From Sphingobacterium bambusae (GTDB taxonomy: Bacteria > Bacteroidota > Bacteroidia > Sphingobacteriales > Sphingobacteriaceae), in contig NZ_CP138332.1 in NCBI RefSeq assembly GCF_033955345.1, forward strand, positions 3,782,001-3,846,000: a stretch of DNA of 64,000 nucleotides, read 5' to 3'. Position numbers and translations under genes: made by a program. Numbering within the stretch: the stretch's first letter is position 1; every line of letters starts with the position of its first letter. Positions 42,722-51,072 of the stretch are shown piece after piece. Under the pieces are notes generated by a model. It searched no databases. It worked only from the letters and a program-made list of their open reading frames with translations, and was not told where the DNA came from.

Positions 42722-45015
42722 CGACCCTTGCCATTTTCCTGCGCGAGGTAGGAACGAAAATAGCCACATTCCCGAATCACCTCTTGGTAGTATTTGGTGT
42801 CGGCATAATCGTTTTTCAAGTTCCTGAATCCTGTCCAAGCCTTAAACATGGCCTGTTCGGGGTCTGCCCAATAATATTCCTCATTTTGCAGGTAGCTTTT
42901 ACGGTAGAACTCGTTGCGATCTACCTTTGCCATAAGATAGGATACCTTGGCACGCTGTTCCTTGTTTTCAGCTGCGCTTAATGCTTTCTCGTAATACATT
43001 TTTGCATTTGACATGCCAAGTATGTAGGGTTGGTTTTTTGTGGAAATGTAATTTCCATATTCGCCGATAATCGTATTGTAATAGAAAACTCGCGCATTTC
43101 CAAAAAAAGAGGTGCTGTAGTAGGCATTTCCTAGCAGCAATGCATTGGTATACACATCCGTGCCACGCTCGATATGCTGCTTCAATTCCTGGACTTTACG
43201 TAGGAAATCTAGCTTTGTATATTTCACTTTCTGCGGTGCTTCGTGATCGCAGTCGTTACAGTCCTTGATTTTACCGTTAAAAGGGTTTCCCCTTAAAATG
43301 GCGGCGTTGTAGTAGATATCATCGTAGCCGCGATCGATGCGTACCTGCTGTGGTGTAGCTCGCTCCATCAGATCTATGGCTTCTTCGATTCGGTTTTGAT
43401 AATAAGCGTAAATGGCCCGGCTTTCGTATATATCGCTCAGGTTATAGGGGTACAAATCTGCAAAGAGCGTATTCCATCCATTTTTGTTCTCTTGTAACAG
43501 AAATTCCTCCATGCGCGCTCCTTGTTCTTTATTATCATAAAACCCTTGCTCGCTGTACAGAAGTTCGGCCATCAACGGATTGTTGTTGTTTGCATATACG
43601 GCAGATAGCGCTGTTTTGATCCAAGTGGAAGCGTATTCATAGCGGAATGACTTCGTGAGTACGGAATCTTGTGGCACCTCTTGGTACAGCCAAGTTAAGT
43701 CGGCAAGCAGATCTTTTTCACTTTTTGCATCGACTTTCTTTAGTTGTGAAACTTTGTTCAATAAGCTGAACAGCCGAATCTGTGCGGCGACGAGCGGCTG
43801 ATTGCGCGCATAGCGCGCTGCTTTGGCATAGGCTGTTTTTGCGACCTCATGGTCTTTGCAAAACATGCTGATGTATCCATAAGCGAGGTAAACCAAAGGC
43901 GGATTATGTAGCTTCTTCGGCTGTTTTAAAACCTCCCCCAACCAGTTTAGTGTCTCCTTGTCTATTTGGCTTGCATCCCACGGATAGCTACTTTTTTGAA
44001 CGTTGTAGTAGTCGTTTACCTTAGATTCCTCGGCATTCACCCAACGGGTGAGTAAAAAATCGAGATGCGGACTGTTTGCCTGAATGGCGTAGATGCGCTT
44101 CATGGCCTCGGCTGCATCATGGTAATAACCATTCATGGCTACCATGCTGGCCTGTACGGCTTTGCTGTCGGCCTGTTGTAGTGCTTGATGGAGGGAGTCC
44201 GCGGAAAGCGGTCTAAAATTGTAAAGTGCTTCGTGTCGTTTGCTGGGTACATCGTTAAAGATGGAGGCAAAGAGCGCATTGGACTTATCGTAGGCCGATT
44301 GCTGGTAGTAGGCGCCCGCTACATAGCCTAGCGCGCGATAATACAGATCGTTTTTGGGCTGTTTGTTAGCGCTGGCTTCGAAAAATGGAATAACACTGCC
44401 GCGATCGTCGGAGTAGAATTTTGCTTTCAGCACCTGAAACCAAATCCGGTTGGCGAAGAAGGCATCCGGCTTTTCCAAGTTTTGATAAAAAGTCTCGATG
44501 TCCTCCACAAGGGACGATTGGGTTTGAACAACGATACGGTCTTCATAATCCCAAGAGGAAAAGGTTGTTGTAGAGGAGGCTTCTATAGCCTTGGCATAAT
44601 GTAAAAACTGTACAAAGTTCTGTGTTTTTTTCGAGGCGAGAAGACCTGATCGCTGCGTAGCGTTGCCTTGTAGCTCTCGGTAGAGCTGCTCGATCTCTGT
44701 GGCGGACGAGTCGTTCATCAGGTAAAACGTAATCTTATTTTTCGGCAATGCAGCCCCGAGATACTGCTGCCAATCTGCGAGGATGTTGTCCTTATCTTTT
44801 TCGATATATTCCAGTTGCGCATAATCGTAGAATTTCTCTTCGGGAGCGTAAAATAACGGCTTGTAGGAGTCATCGGCAAAAGCCTCGGGCGTAAAAGAGG
44901 ATACGTAGGAGTAGCCCCACCAGCCATCGGCGCAGGCATAAGCATAAATGCCGATTCCCAGTGCCAATACACTAACGGAAGCGACTAGCAGTTTCTTGAA
45001 AAATGTCCTTGTCAT
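42718..45015 (-). CDS. Unknown secreted helical-repeat protein
   Basis: 765 residues. A signal peptide (MTRTFFKKLLVASVSVLALG, cleavage about AYACA) precedes ADGWWGYSYVSSFTPEAFAD. Most of the chain looks like TPR/SEL1-type helical repeats (AYAKAARYARNQPLVAAQI; EEAIDLMERATPQQ). A CxxC-like motif DCNDCDHE occurs near residue 590. I recognise a Bacteroidetes family by the N-terminal pattern SSFTPEAF, but it has no function assigned. Its start overlaps the upstream lipoprotein by 44 nt, so the two are coupled. Confidence 0.75.
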   Translation of the reverse strand: MTRTFFKKLLVASVSVLALGIGIYAYACADGWWGYSYVSSFTPEAFADDSYKPLFYAPEEKFYDYAQLEYIEKDKDNILADWQQYLGAALPKNKITFYLMNDSSATEIEQLYRELQGNATQRSGLLASKKTQNFVQFLHYAKAIEASSTTTFSSWDYEDRIVVQTQSSLVEDIETFYQNLEKPDAFFANRIWFQVLKAKFYSDDRGSVIPFFEASANKQPKNDLYYRALGYVAGAYYQQSAYDKSNALFASIFNDVPSKRHEALYNFRPLSADSLHQALQQADSKAVQASMVAMNGYYHDAAEAMKRIYAIQANSPHLDFLLTRWVNAEESKVNDYYNVQKSSYPWDASQIDKETLNWLGEVLKQPKKLHNPPLVYLAYGYISMFCKDHEVAKTAYAKAARYARNQPLVAAQIRLFSLLNKVSQLKKVDAKSEKDLLADLTWLYQEVPQDSVLTKSFRYEYASTWIKTALSAVYANNNNPLMAELLYSEQGFYDNKEQGARMEEFLLQENKNGWNTLFADLYPYNLSDIYESRAIYAYYQNRIEEAIDLMERATPQQVRIDRGYDDIYYNAAILRGNPFNGKIKDCNDCDHEAPQKVKYTKLDFLRKVQELKQHIERGTDVYTNALLLGNAYYSTSFFGNARVFYYNTIIGEYGNYISTKNQPYILGMSNAKMYYEKALSAAENKEQRAKVSYLMAKVDRNEFYRKSYLQNEEYYWADPEQAMFKAWTGFRNLKNDYADTKYYQEVIRECGYFRSYLAQENGKGR

Positions 45016-45967
45016 AGCGACGAATATTCGTTTGATCTAAATCGTAAAAGATAATTTCAGTAGGCTGGTGCTTGAGGTACCGCTTGAGGTCGCTCGCCAT
45101 CTCGAGCAACATGTCGGGGCGGATACTTTCCAACTTTATCTCATCTCCAGCAGCAAATAGCTGACCAAAATAATGTCCTTCTCGCTCTATTTTGAATTTT
45201 CCGTTTTCTGTCTTTCGAAATGCCGAATTCCCAGTTACTTCCTCTTCTCCTAGGCGGTTGATCAGGTTGATCACTTTTCCCTGCCGAAGATGGACGCCCC
45301 AAGAAAAGATGGGCAGTGCAATCTTTAAAGGCAGTGGGTACTTGACCAAGCTTGGTATGTAGCCAGCCGCAACCCGCCGGTCATAAATGGAGTTAACTTG
45401 ATTTGCCGAAATCGTACCGATATTGTAATACATCAGTACGCCGTAATCGACCGGCGGAATACCGGTCTTTTCTGCATATTTTACCTGATGCAGGCGTATG
45501 GTGCAGGAGAGTAGGGCAGTCCATTTTGTCTTCATTTCTTTGACAAGTAAAAAAAAAGCGGATTTGCTCTTTAGGCTCCAGTCACAGTCTAGTTGAAGTT
45601 CAGGGGCTGTGATGCCATAGTGCTTATTAATCTGCTCGACGTAGGCTAAGATCCGATCGGCAAGAAGCTTTACATCCGTATCGGGGTTTAGCAGTACTTC
45701 ATTTTTGATGTAGACCACAGGTACGATGTCTTGCTTAGGTATGGATTTGAAGACCACGGGGCTTATAGGGAAGGGTTCTCCGCGCTGCAGGCCTACATCA
45801 AAATAGCGAACGTATAGACGGGAACTTTTGTTGTCTCGCAACAGTTGCTCTTCTTTGTCGCTGAGTTTCCATGTTGTTTTCCAAGAATAGAAGGATACGC
45901 CTAGCGGTTCGGATGGGGTGGTACAGGAAACAACCAAAAAGATCAGTATAGCCCAGTATATTTTCAT
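44972..45967 (-). CDS. Unknown lipoprotein, possible glycoside-hydrolase-like TIM barrel (DUF3142-like)
   Basis: 331 residues. Lipobox LVVSC (Cys15). Alternating strand/helix pattern and the segments ELQLDCDWS and VLMYYNIGT at strand ends recall TIM-barrel glycosidase-like proteins (I compare it with DUF3142), with Asp residues where acids would sit. That is inference; no full active site could be confirmed. It overlaps the 765-residue protein by 44 nt in a different frame, suggesting an obligate pair. A promoter candidate stands at 45975-45982. Confidence 0.65.
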   Translation of the reverse strand: MKIYWAILIFLVVSCTTPSEPLGVSFYSWKTTWKLSDKEEQLLRDNKSSRLYVRYFDVGLQRGEPFPISPVVFKSIPKQDIVPVVYIKNEVLLNPDTDVKLLADRILAYVEQINKHYGITAPELQLDCDWSLKSKSAFFLLVKEMKTKWTALLSCTIRLHQVKYAEKTGIPPVDYGVLMYYNIGTISANQVNSIYDRRVAAGYIPSLVKYPLPLKIALPIFSWGVHLRQGKVINLINRLGEEEVTGNSAFRKTENGKFKIEREGHYFGQLFAAGDEIKLESIRPDMLLEMASDLKRYLKHQPTEIIFYDLDQTNIRRYDKDIFQETASRFR

Positions 45968-45974
45968 AGAAAGA

Positions 45975-45982
45975 CAAAACTA
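45975..45982 (-). promoter_or_regulatory. Candidate -7 element of the 45967/45015 pair
   Basis: Minus-strand TAGTTTTG fits TAnnTTTG, 7 nt before the ATG at 45967; transcript leader would be very short. Confidence 0.4.
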
Positions 45983-46009
45983 GCTATTTTGTGGTTGGTA
46001 TAGTGTCAT

Positions 46010-46050
46010 AAAAAGGCGTTGTCTGGTAAATCGGCCTTGCCAGACAACGC
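46010..46050 (-). terminator. Terminator after the SGNH hydrolase gene
   Basis: On minus, GCGTTGTCTGG, 13-nt loop, CCAGACAACGC, then CTTTTT. Confidence 0.85.
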
Positions 46051-46060
46051 TATATGACAT

Positions 46061-46813
46061 TTACTTGATGAGGTCGAGCCAAGCTTGCGCCATGAGATTG
46101 GCACCGGCCATGGAGGTGTGCACACCATCTGTCGTCCAATAGTTGCCTGCGCCGCGGCTTGCAGCTTTGTCAAACACGGACTGGTAAGGTAGAAAAACGG
46201 CATTGAATTCCTTGGCGATTTCTTTTGCCGCCTGCTGATAGCCTAAGAAATCAGGATACCAGTTGTCTTTTACGTGTTTCACACCTTTTACGCCAAAGGG
46301 CTCACCAATAATCAATTTTACGTTGGGCAATGCTTTCAAGGTTGTTTCAAGCAATTGCTGGTATTGTTCTTTGTATTGGGTGGAGCTGTTTTGTGCACCA
46401 CTATCTTTTGTTCGCCAAAAGTCGTTCACGCCAATCAGGATGCTGAGTATCGTTGGTTTTAGTGCTAGTGCATCATTATCCCAGCGTTTGACAAGATCGG
46501 GCACCCTGTTGCCACTGATTCCCCGGTTGTACACCTGAATATTTTTATCAGCATATCTATTGAGGAGGGTGCTGCCTGCAAGCAGCGCATAGCCATTTCC
46601 GAAGGCTGCAGTGTCATTGGCTTGCGTCTGCTCTCGTTTACGACCCGCGTCGGTAATCGAATCGCCCTGAAATAGGATGATATCGTTCGTTTGTACACTT
46701 ATCTTGCCGCTGGGCTTGGCTGTTGTTTCTGCTGCAAGGAGGCTTTTGGCGCCCAATGTTGCAGCCCCCAACGATAGTAGGCTCTTGGCTAAAAAATTTC
46801 TTCTTGATTCCAT
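46061..46813 (-). CDS. SGNH/GDSL hydrolase with Tat-type leader
   Basis: 250 residues. The N terminus MESRRNFLAKSLLSLGAATLG is a Tat-like leader (RRNFL). The catalytic serine is in block I, FQGDSITDAGR; block III GVNDFWR and block V DGVHTSMAG with the Asp-x-x-His are present. Members are carbohydrate esterases or lipases; which is unknown. It is 39 nt downstream of the aminotransferase on the same strand and ends at a terminator, forming a two-gene unit. Confidence 0.87.
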   Translation of the reverse strand: MESRRNFLAKSLLSLGAATLGAKSLLAAETTAKPSGKISVQTNDIILFQGDSITDAGRKREQTQANDTAAFGNGYALLAGSTLLNRYADKNIQVYNRGISGNRVPDLVKRWDNDALALKPTILSILIGVNDFWRTKDSGAQNSSTQYKEQYQQLLETTLKALPNVKLIIGEPFGVKGVKHVKDNWYPDFLGYQQAAKEIAKEFNAVFLPYQSVFDKAASRGAGNYWTTDGVHTSMAGANLMAQAWLDLIK

Positions 46814-46852
46814 AGGTTTACAGCTGTTTTATGTATGCTAAAAATAGAACTT

Positions 46853-48037
46853 TTAACAGAACTTTTCAATGGCTGTACGAATAATTTTACAAGCATCCTC
46901 AATTTCAGGGAGCGTGATCGTAAGTGGTGGGGCAACGCGCAAAGCGGTTTCGCAGTGTAGATACCAATCGATCATAATCCCTTGTCCTGCACAGTAATTG
47001 CTTACCGCATAGACTTGGTCAAAGGATTCCAGTTGTATGCACATCATCAAACCTAGTCCTCTTATTTCTTTGATCTTTGGGCTGTCCAGAAGTTCGCGGA
47101 AGCGCGCTGCTTTTTCAGGTACGGCATCGAGCAATTGTTCTTCTTGGATCACCTGTAGAGAAGCGCGTGCTGCAGCACAGCTCATTGGATGTCCGCCGAA
47201 GGTGGTGATATGTCCCAGCATGGGATTATCTTTGATAACATCCATCACTTCTTTTCTCGCTACAAAGGCGCCAAGAGGCATGCCTCCACCTATTCCTTTG
47301 GCCAGCATCAGGATATCAGGCACTACGTCAAAGTGCTCAAAGGCAAACATTTTTCCCGTTCTGCCGAAGCCCGTTTGTATCTCATCAAAGATCAGCAAAG
47401 TACCCGTTTCATTACATTTTTGGCGCAGCGCCCGGATAAAGTCGAGATCGGGCACGCGCACGCCAGCTTCGCCCTGCACGGCTTCGATAATGACCGCCGC
47501 CGTTTCATGGTTTATTTTGTCCAGTGTGCTTCGGTCATTGAAGCGTATAAAATCGATTTCCGGCAATAGCGGAGCATAGGCCGAGCGGTATGCATCGTTT
47601 CCGATTAGGCTCAATGCCCCTTGCGTACTCCCGTGATAGGCTTTTTCAGCAGCAATGATCTGCCGACGTCCGGTGAATTTCTTGGCAATTTTCATGGAAC
47701 CTTCCACGGCTTCGGCTCCACTATTGGTGAAGTAAACAGAGGCAAAGCTCGACGGGAGCACTGCGAGCAACTCGGTCGCAAACATCACCTGTGGAGCCTG
47801 CACAAACTCGCCGTATACCGTAACATGTAGGTACTTCTCCATTTGTTGCTGCAGGGCTTCCAGCACCTTGGGATGACGATGCCCAATGTTGCTCACATTG
47901 AATCCCGATACCAGGTCCATGTAGCGCTCGCCTTGCGGTCCGTATAGGTAAACACCTTCGGCTTTATCCACTTCCACCAATCGAGGAGAGGACGAGGTTT
48001 GCGCCGTGTTTTGTAAAAAAAGTTCTCTATTGCTGAT
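46853..48037 (-). CDS. Class III PLP-dependent aminotransferase
   Basis: 394 residues from the ATG at 48037. An earlier ATG at 48064 falls inside the promoter candidate, so I reject it. PLP lysine is in MLAKGIGGGMPLGAF, with DEIQTGFGRTGKMFA and YHGSTQGALSLIG as class III signatures. Acetylornithine or 4-aminobutyrate-type enzymes belong here; the donor is not fixed by sequence. It precedes the SGNH hydrolase by 39 nt. Confidence 0.9.
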   Translation of the reverse strand: MSNRELFLQNTAQTSSSPRLVEVDKAEGVYLYGPQGERYMDLVSGFNVSNIGHRHPKVLEALQQQMEKYLHVTVYGEFVQAPQVMFATELLAVLPSSFASVYFTNSGAEAVEGSMKIAKKFTGRRQIIAAEKAYHGSTQGALSLIGNDAYRSAYAPLLPEIDFIRFNDRSTLDKINHETAAVIIEAVQGEAGVRVPDLDFIRALRQKCNETGTLLIFDEIQTGFGRTGKMFAFEHFDVVPDILMLAKGIGGGMPLGAFVARKEVMDVIKDNPMLGHITTFGGHPMSCAAARASLQVIQEEQLLDAVPEKAARFRELLDSPKIKEIRGLGLMMCIQLESFDQVYAVSNYCAGQGIMIDWYLHCETALRVAPPLTITLPEIEDACKIIRTAIEKFC

Positions 48038-48061
48038 CATTGTTTTTATAAAGGAAAGGTT

Positions 48062-48069
48062 CAAAAATA
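48062..48069 (-). promoter_or_regulatory. Candidate -7 element of the aminotransferase unit
   Basis: Minus-strand TATTTTTG fits TAnnTTTG, 25 nt before the chosen start at 48037. Confidence 0.4.
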
Positions 48070-48135
48070 ACCATTATCTTTTTAGTAAGCCAGTGTTGCC
48101 ATTAAGAAAGGGGGGGGAGCCCAAATGTACAGTAC

Positions 48136-48166
48136 AAAAAAAGAAGCTATGGTGTAGCTTCTTTTA
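48136..48166 (-). terminator. Terminator of the second sigma operon
   Basis: On minus AGAAGCTA, 5-nt loop, TAGCTTCT then TTTTTT. The upstream end touches the stop of the 48164 gene. Just beyond, plus-strand G8 occurs at about 48110-48117. Confidence 0.85.
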
Positions 48167-48604
48167 TTTATTTCTTCGTTGCAGCTCTTTGTAAAGGAGC
48201 TCTCTAAAGTTTTGTTCTATTTCAAAAAACTGCGAGGCGCGTGAATTTCCGATTACCTCGGCAAATTTTTTACGGTATTCTTTTTTTACCTCCAGCTCTT
48301 TGGCATCATAGGAGAGCACATCGCGTCTACCCGACCCGTTAAACGAACTTGCGCCACGCGGAGCATCTGCCGACGATCCTGTTTTTTCAGATTTCAATGC
48401 CCACATCTCCTTGTTGTACTGATTGTACACCGGAAAAAAGCGCTGTGCCTCTGCCTGCGACAGATTCAATTCTTTCGTGATATAGGCCACCTTTTCGTTT
48501 TCTATTGCTGCGAAGCGTTTGGAATCACGCTGCTGAGCATTGACGCAAAGCACGTAGAACAACAGCATACTTAAGGTGATTGATAAATGTCTAAAACGTA
48601 ACAT
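48164..48604 (-). CDS. Small periplasmic Spy/CpxP-like protein of a sigma operon
   Basis: 146 residues with signal peptide (cleavage about NAQQ). The body has YITKELNLSQAEAQRFFPVYNQY, a motif of Spy/CpxP-like and 'sensor of ECF sigma' proteins in Bacteroidetes, and is otherwise helical and charged. It starts in the A of the preceding gene's stop (1-nt overlap), so it is translated with the anti-sigma-like protein. It may sense envelope stress or misfolding; inferred. Confidence 0.78.
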   Translation of the reverse strand: MLRFRHLSITLSMLLFYVLCVNAQQRDSKRFAAIENEKVAYITKELNLSQAEAQRFFPVYNQYNKEMWALKSEKTGSSADAPRGASSFNGSGRRDVLSYDAKELEVKKEYRKKFAEVIGNSRASQFFEIEQNFRELLYKELQRRNK

Positions 48605-49434
48605 TATAGTGTGTAATTTAAATAGTCTTCGATATCATCTTCCTTTATCTTACTGCAAACGCCTTCCGACTCTGCAGGTTGATAAATATATTCCATGATA
48701 TAGAGCAAATCATCATTGCCTTTGGAAGATGTGAGGTAATTGACAATTTCCTCTTCTTCAATGGCGGCTAGATGTGTTTCGGTAACATCAACCTCATTGT
48801 GTTCTATGATAGCATTGTAAGAAGCCGTACCTAGAACTGTTGCTACACAGGCCGCAGCGGCATACTGTATCCATCGTTGTGCATACATACGGCGGACGGG
48901 CTTATCTTCCACAACTGTTTCTGCAGAAGTAGCCTTTACTTTCGCGGTGATGTTTGCTGTAAGTTTTTCAAAATACAGTGTAGGTGCGGTGAAGCCATCC
49001 ACAGCTACTGTACTGCGTAAGTTGTCTTCAAAAACTTTCCCCTGTATACGTTCACCCAAGGATTCGAAATAACCTGCAGGTGCAACAAAGCTTTCTTGCT
49101 CCTGGAATGTTGTTTCTATCTTGATACGGGATTGAATAGTTTCCTGAAGTGTCTCGAAATAGCTTGCTGGTGTGCTCCAAGACTGCGCTTCTTCATCGGG
49201 TTTGGCAAGCGCTACTTGGGCAGTGATACGCTCGGTCAGTTGTCCGAAGTAAGCATCGGGCACCGAGAATGCTTGCGCTTCCGGAGGTACTTTTCCTTCT
49301 AGTCCTATCTGCGCCTTGATCGTGGATGTTAGCGTCTCAAAATAGTCCGTAGGTACTGAAAAAGGATTTACACGTAAAGATTCCGGTAGATTTGCGCCTT
49401 CCATTCCCTCATGATATGTGTTATTTTCCTTCAT
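48604..49434 (-). CDS. Anti-sigma-like membrane protein with five N-terminal repeats
   Basis: 276 residues. Residues 25-166 hold five copies of F-x-x-P-x-x-YF-x-x-L-x-x-x-I at about 31-residue spacing (repeat starts at 25, 56, 86, 116 and 148; the third begins with Trp). A basic stretch and one membrane helix follow (about 188-205), then a periplasmic acidic tail of about 70 residues with two Cys-free helices and IEDYLNYTL. Between a sigma factor gene and a Spy-like gene, it is most likely the anti-sigma factor, with repeats on the cytoplasmic side. The repeat is not a known anti-sigma fold to me. Confidence 0.8.
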   Translation of the reverse strand: MKENNTYHEGMEGANLPESLRVNPFSVPTDYFETLTSTIKAQIGLEGKVPPEAQAFSVPDAYFGQLTERITAQVALAKPDEEAQSWSTPASYFETLQETIQSRIKIETTFQEQESFVAPAGYFESLGERIQGKVFEDNLRSTVAVDGFTAPTLYFEKLTANITAKVKATSAETVVEDKPVRRMYAQRWIQYAAAACVATVLGTASYNAIIEHNEVDVTETHLAAIEEEEIVNYLTSSKGNDDLLYIMEYIYQPAESEGVCSKIKEDDIEDYLNYTL

Positions 49435-49468
49435 AGTCTATTTTTAGAGTAGCGAATGCGACAAAGGT

Positions 49469-50014
49469 TTAATCACTCGAAGAAAAAAAGTTCTCTATTT
49501 TTTTTACGGCCAAATGGTAGGATGCTTTTAGGGCACCAACACTTGTCCCGAGGATTTCGGAAATCTCGTCGTACTTCAGATCCTCAAAATACTTCATGTT
49601 AAATACCAACCGTTGTTTTTCCGGCAGCTTCAACAAGGCCTGCTGCAGTTTCATTTGCGCCTTGTCGCCGTTGAAATAACTCCCTTCCGCTAGGGTATCG
49701 GCTAAGTAAGCAGAACTGTCGTCATCTAACGACAGGTTCTGCTTCTGTTTTTTCTTGTTTAAAAAGGTGATACACTCGTTCGTCGCGATACGATATAGCC
49801 ATGTGTATAGCTGTGCGTCTTCCCGGAATTTCTCTAGGTTGCGCCACACCTTAATAAATATATCCTGCACCACATCGTCTGCATCATCGTGGTCGATCAC
49901 CATGCGGCGAACGTGCCAGTATATTTTTTGTTGGTATTTTTGAAGTAAATAGCCAAACGCCTCTTCGCGTGTGCGTTCATCAGCAAATTTTGATATGATT
50001 AAGGCGTCTTCCAT
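49469..50014 (-). CDS. ECF-type sigma-70 RNA polymerase sigma factor
   Basis: 181 residues. Region 2 is recognised by IYWHVRRMVIDHDDADDVVQDIFIKVWRNL and region 4 by LLKLPEKQRLVFNMKYFEDLKYDEISEILG with ASYHLAVKKIENFF at the C terminus. The start codon is 15 nt after the transketolase C-subunit stop, same strand. The two following genes encode its probable anti-sigma factor and a Spy-like protein. Target promoters were not identified. Confidence 0.93.
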   Translation of the reverse strand: MEDALIISKFADERTREEAFGYLLQKYQQKIYWHVRRMVIDHDDADDVVQDIFIKVWRNLEKFREDAQLYTWLYRIATNECITFLNKKKQKQNLSLDDDSSAYLADTLAEGSYFNGDKAQMKLQQALLKLPEKQRLVFNMKYFEDLKYDEISEILGTSVGALKASYHLAVKKIENFFSSSD

Positions 50015-50029
50015 TTATTCTTTAAACTA

Positions 50030-50983
50030 TTATTTTCTAGCGATTACTTTACGCGCTGCAGCAACGATGGAACTAGCATTTAGGCCATACTTTTCCATAA
50101 GCTGAGCTGGTGTTCCCGATTCGCCGAAGCTATCGTTTACAGCCACAAACTCTTGCGGAGTCGGTTTTTTAGTCGCCAATAACTGTGCCACGCTATCACC
50201 CAAACCGCCTAGTCTATTGTGTTCTTCGGCAGTAACGACGCAGCCTGTTTTGGTAATTGATTTCAATACAGCCTCTTCGTCCAATGGTTTGATGGTATGG
50301 ATATTGATAATTTCCGCATTGATACCTAGTTTTTCCAGCTCTTCGCCTGCTTGGATAGCTTCCCATACCAAGTGTCCCGTAGCAATGATGGTCACGTCGG
50401 TACCTTCGTTCAATAGCACAGCTTTACCGATTTCAAATGTTTGATCGGCTGGTGTAAAGTTAGGTACAACAGGGCGTCCGAATCGGAGGTAAACAGGACC
50501 TTCATATTTTGAAATAGCTATGGTTGCCGCTTTCGTTTGGTTGAAGTCGCAAGGGTTAATCACGGTCATGCCTGGAAGCATTTTCATGAGCCCGATATCT
50601 TCCAATATTTGGTGGGTAGCACCATCTTCACCTAGCGTAAGGCCGGCATGTGATGCACAGATTTTTACGTTTTTGTCAGAGTAGGCGATTGATTGACGAA
50701 TCTGATCGTAAACGCGACCTGTAGAGAAGTTGGCAAAGGTACCCGTAAACGGAATTTTTCCACCAATAGTCAAACCAGCTGCAATGCCCATCATGTTCGC
50801 TTCAGCGATACCTATTTGGAAAAAGCGTTCTGGAAATTCCTTGATGAAATCATTCATTTTTAGCGAGCCAATAAGGTCGGCACACAGGGCAACCACATTT
50901 TCGTTTTGTTTTCCGGCTTCCAATAGTCCTGCGCCGAAACCTGAACGTGTATCTTTTGATTCAGTGTATGTGTATTTTTTCAT
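50030..50983 (-). CDS. Transketolase, C-terminal subunit
   Basis: 317 residues from the ATG at 50983 (an earlier ATG at 51016 is possible but adds a short non-conserved end). It has the pyrimidine-binding domain (SHAGLTLGEDGATHQ) and the C-terminal domain of split transketolase. It pairs with the adjacent N subunit to make one thiamine-diphosphate enzyme of the pentose phosphate pathway. Split forms are usual in Bacteroidetes. The sigma gene follows 15 nt later. Confidence 0.92.
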   Translation of the reverse strand: MKKYTYTESKDTRSGFGAGLLEAGKQNENVVALCADLIGSLKMNDFIKEFPERFFQIGIAEANMMGIAAGLTIGGKIPFTGTFANFSTGRVYDQIRQSIAYSDKNVKICASHAGLTLGEDGATHQILEDIGLMKMLPGMTVINPCDFNQTKAATIAISKYEGPVYLRFGRPVVPNFTPADQTFEIGKAVLLNEGTDVTIIATGHLVWEAIQAGEELEKLGINAEIINIHTIKPLDEEAVLKSITKTGCVVTAEEHNRLGGLGDSVAQLLATKKPTPQEFVAVNDSFGESGTPAQLMEKYGLNASSIVAAARKVIARK

Positions 50984-51072
50984 TCTTGTAGCATTGATTA
51001 GTACGTCGTCATACAATAGGCATGTATGGAGATAACAAGGCCTACCAACGGGTACTAGGGTCTAATATCTGA

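Noticed and set aside
48038-48064. Upstream ATG of the aminotransferase
   Set aside because: It lies inside the TATTTTTG promoter candidate and gives no conserved residues.
48100-48120. G8 tract near 48110-48117 as a phase-variable switch
   Set aside because: It is intergenic between a terminator and a promoter, and a single tract gives no evidence of variation.
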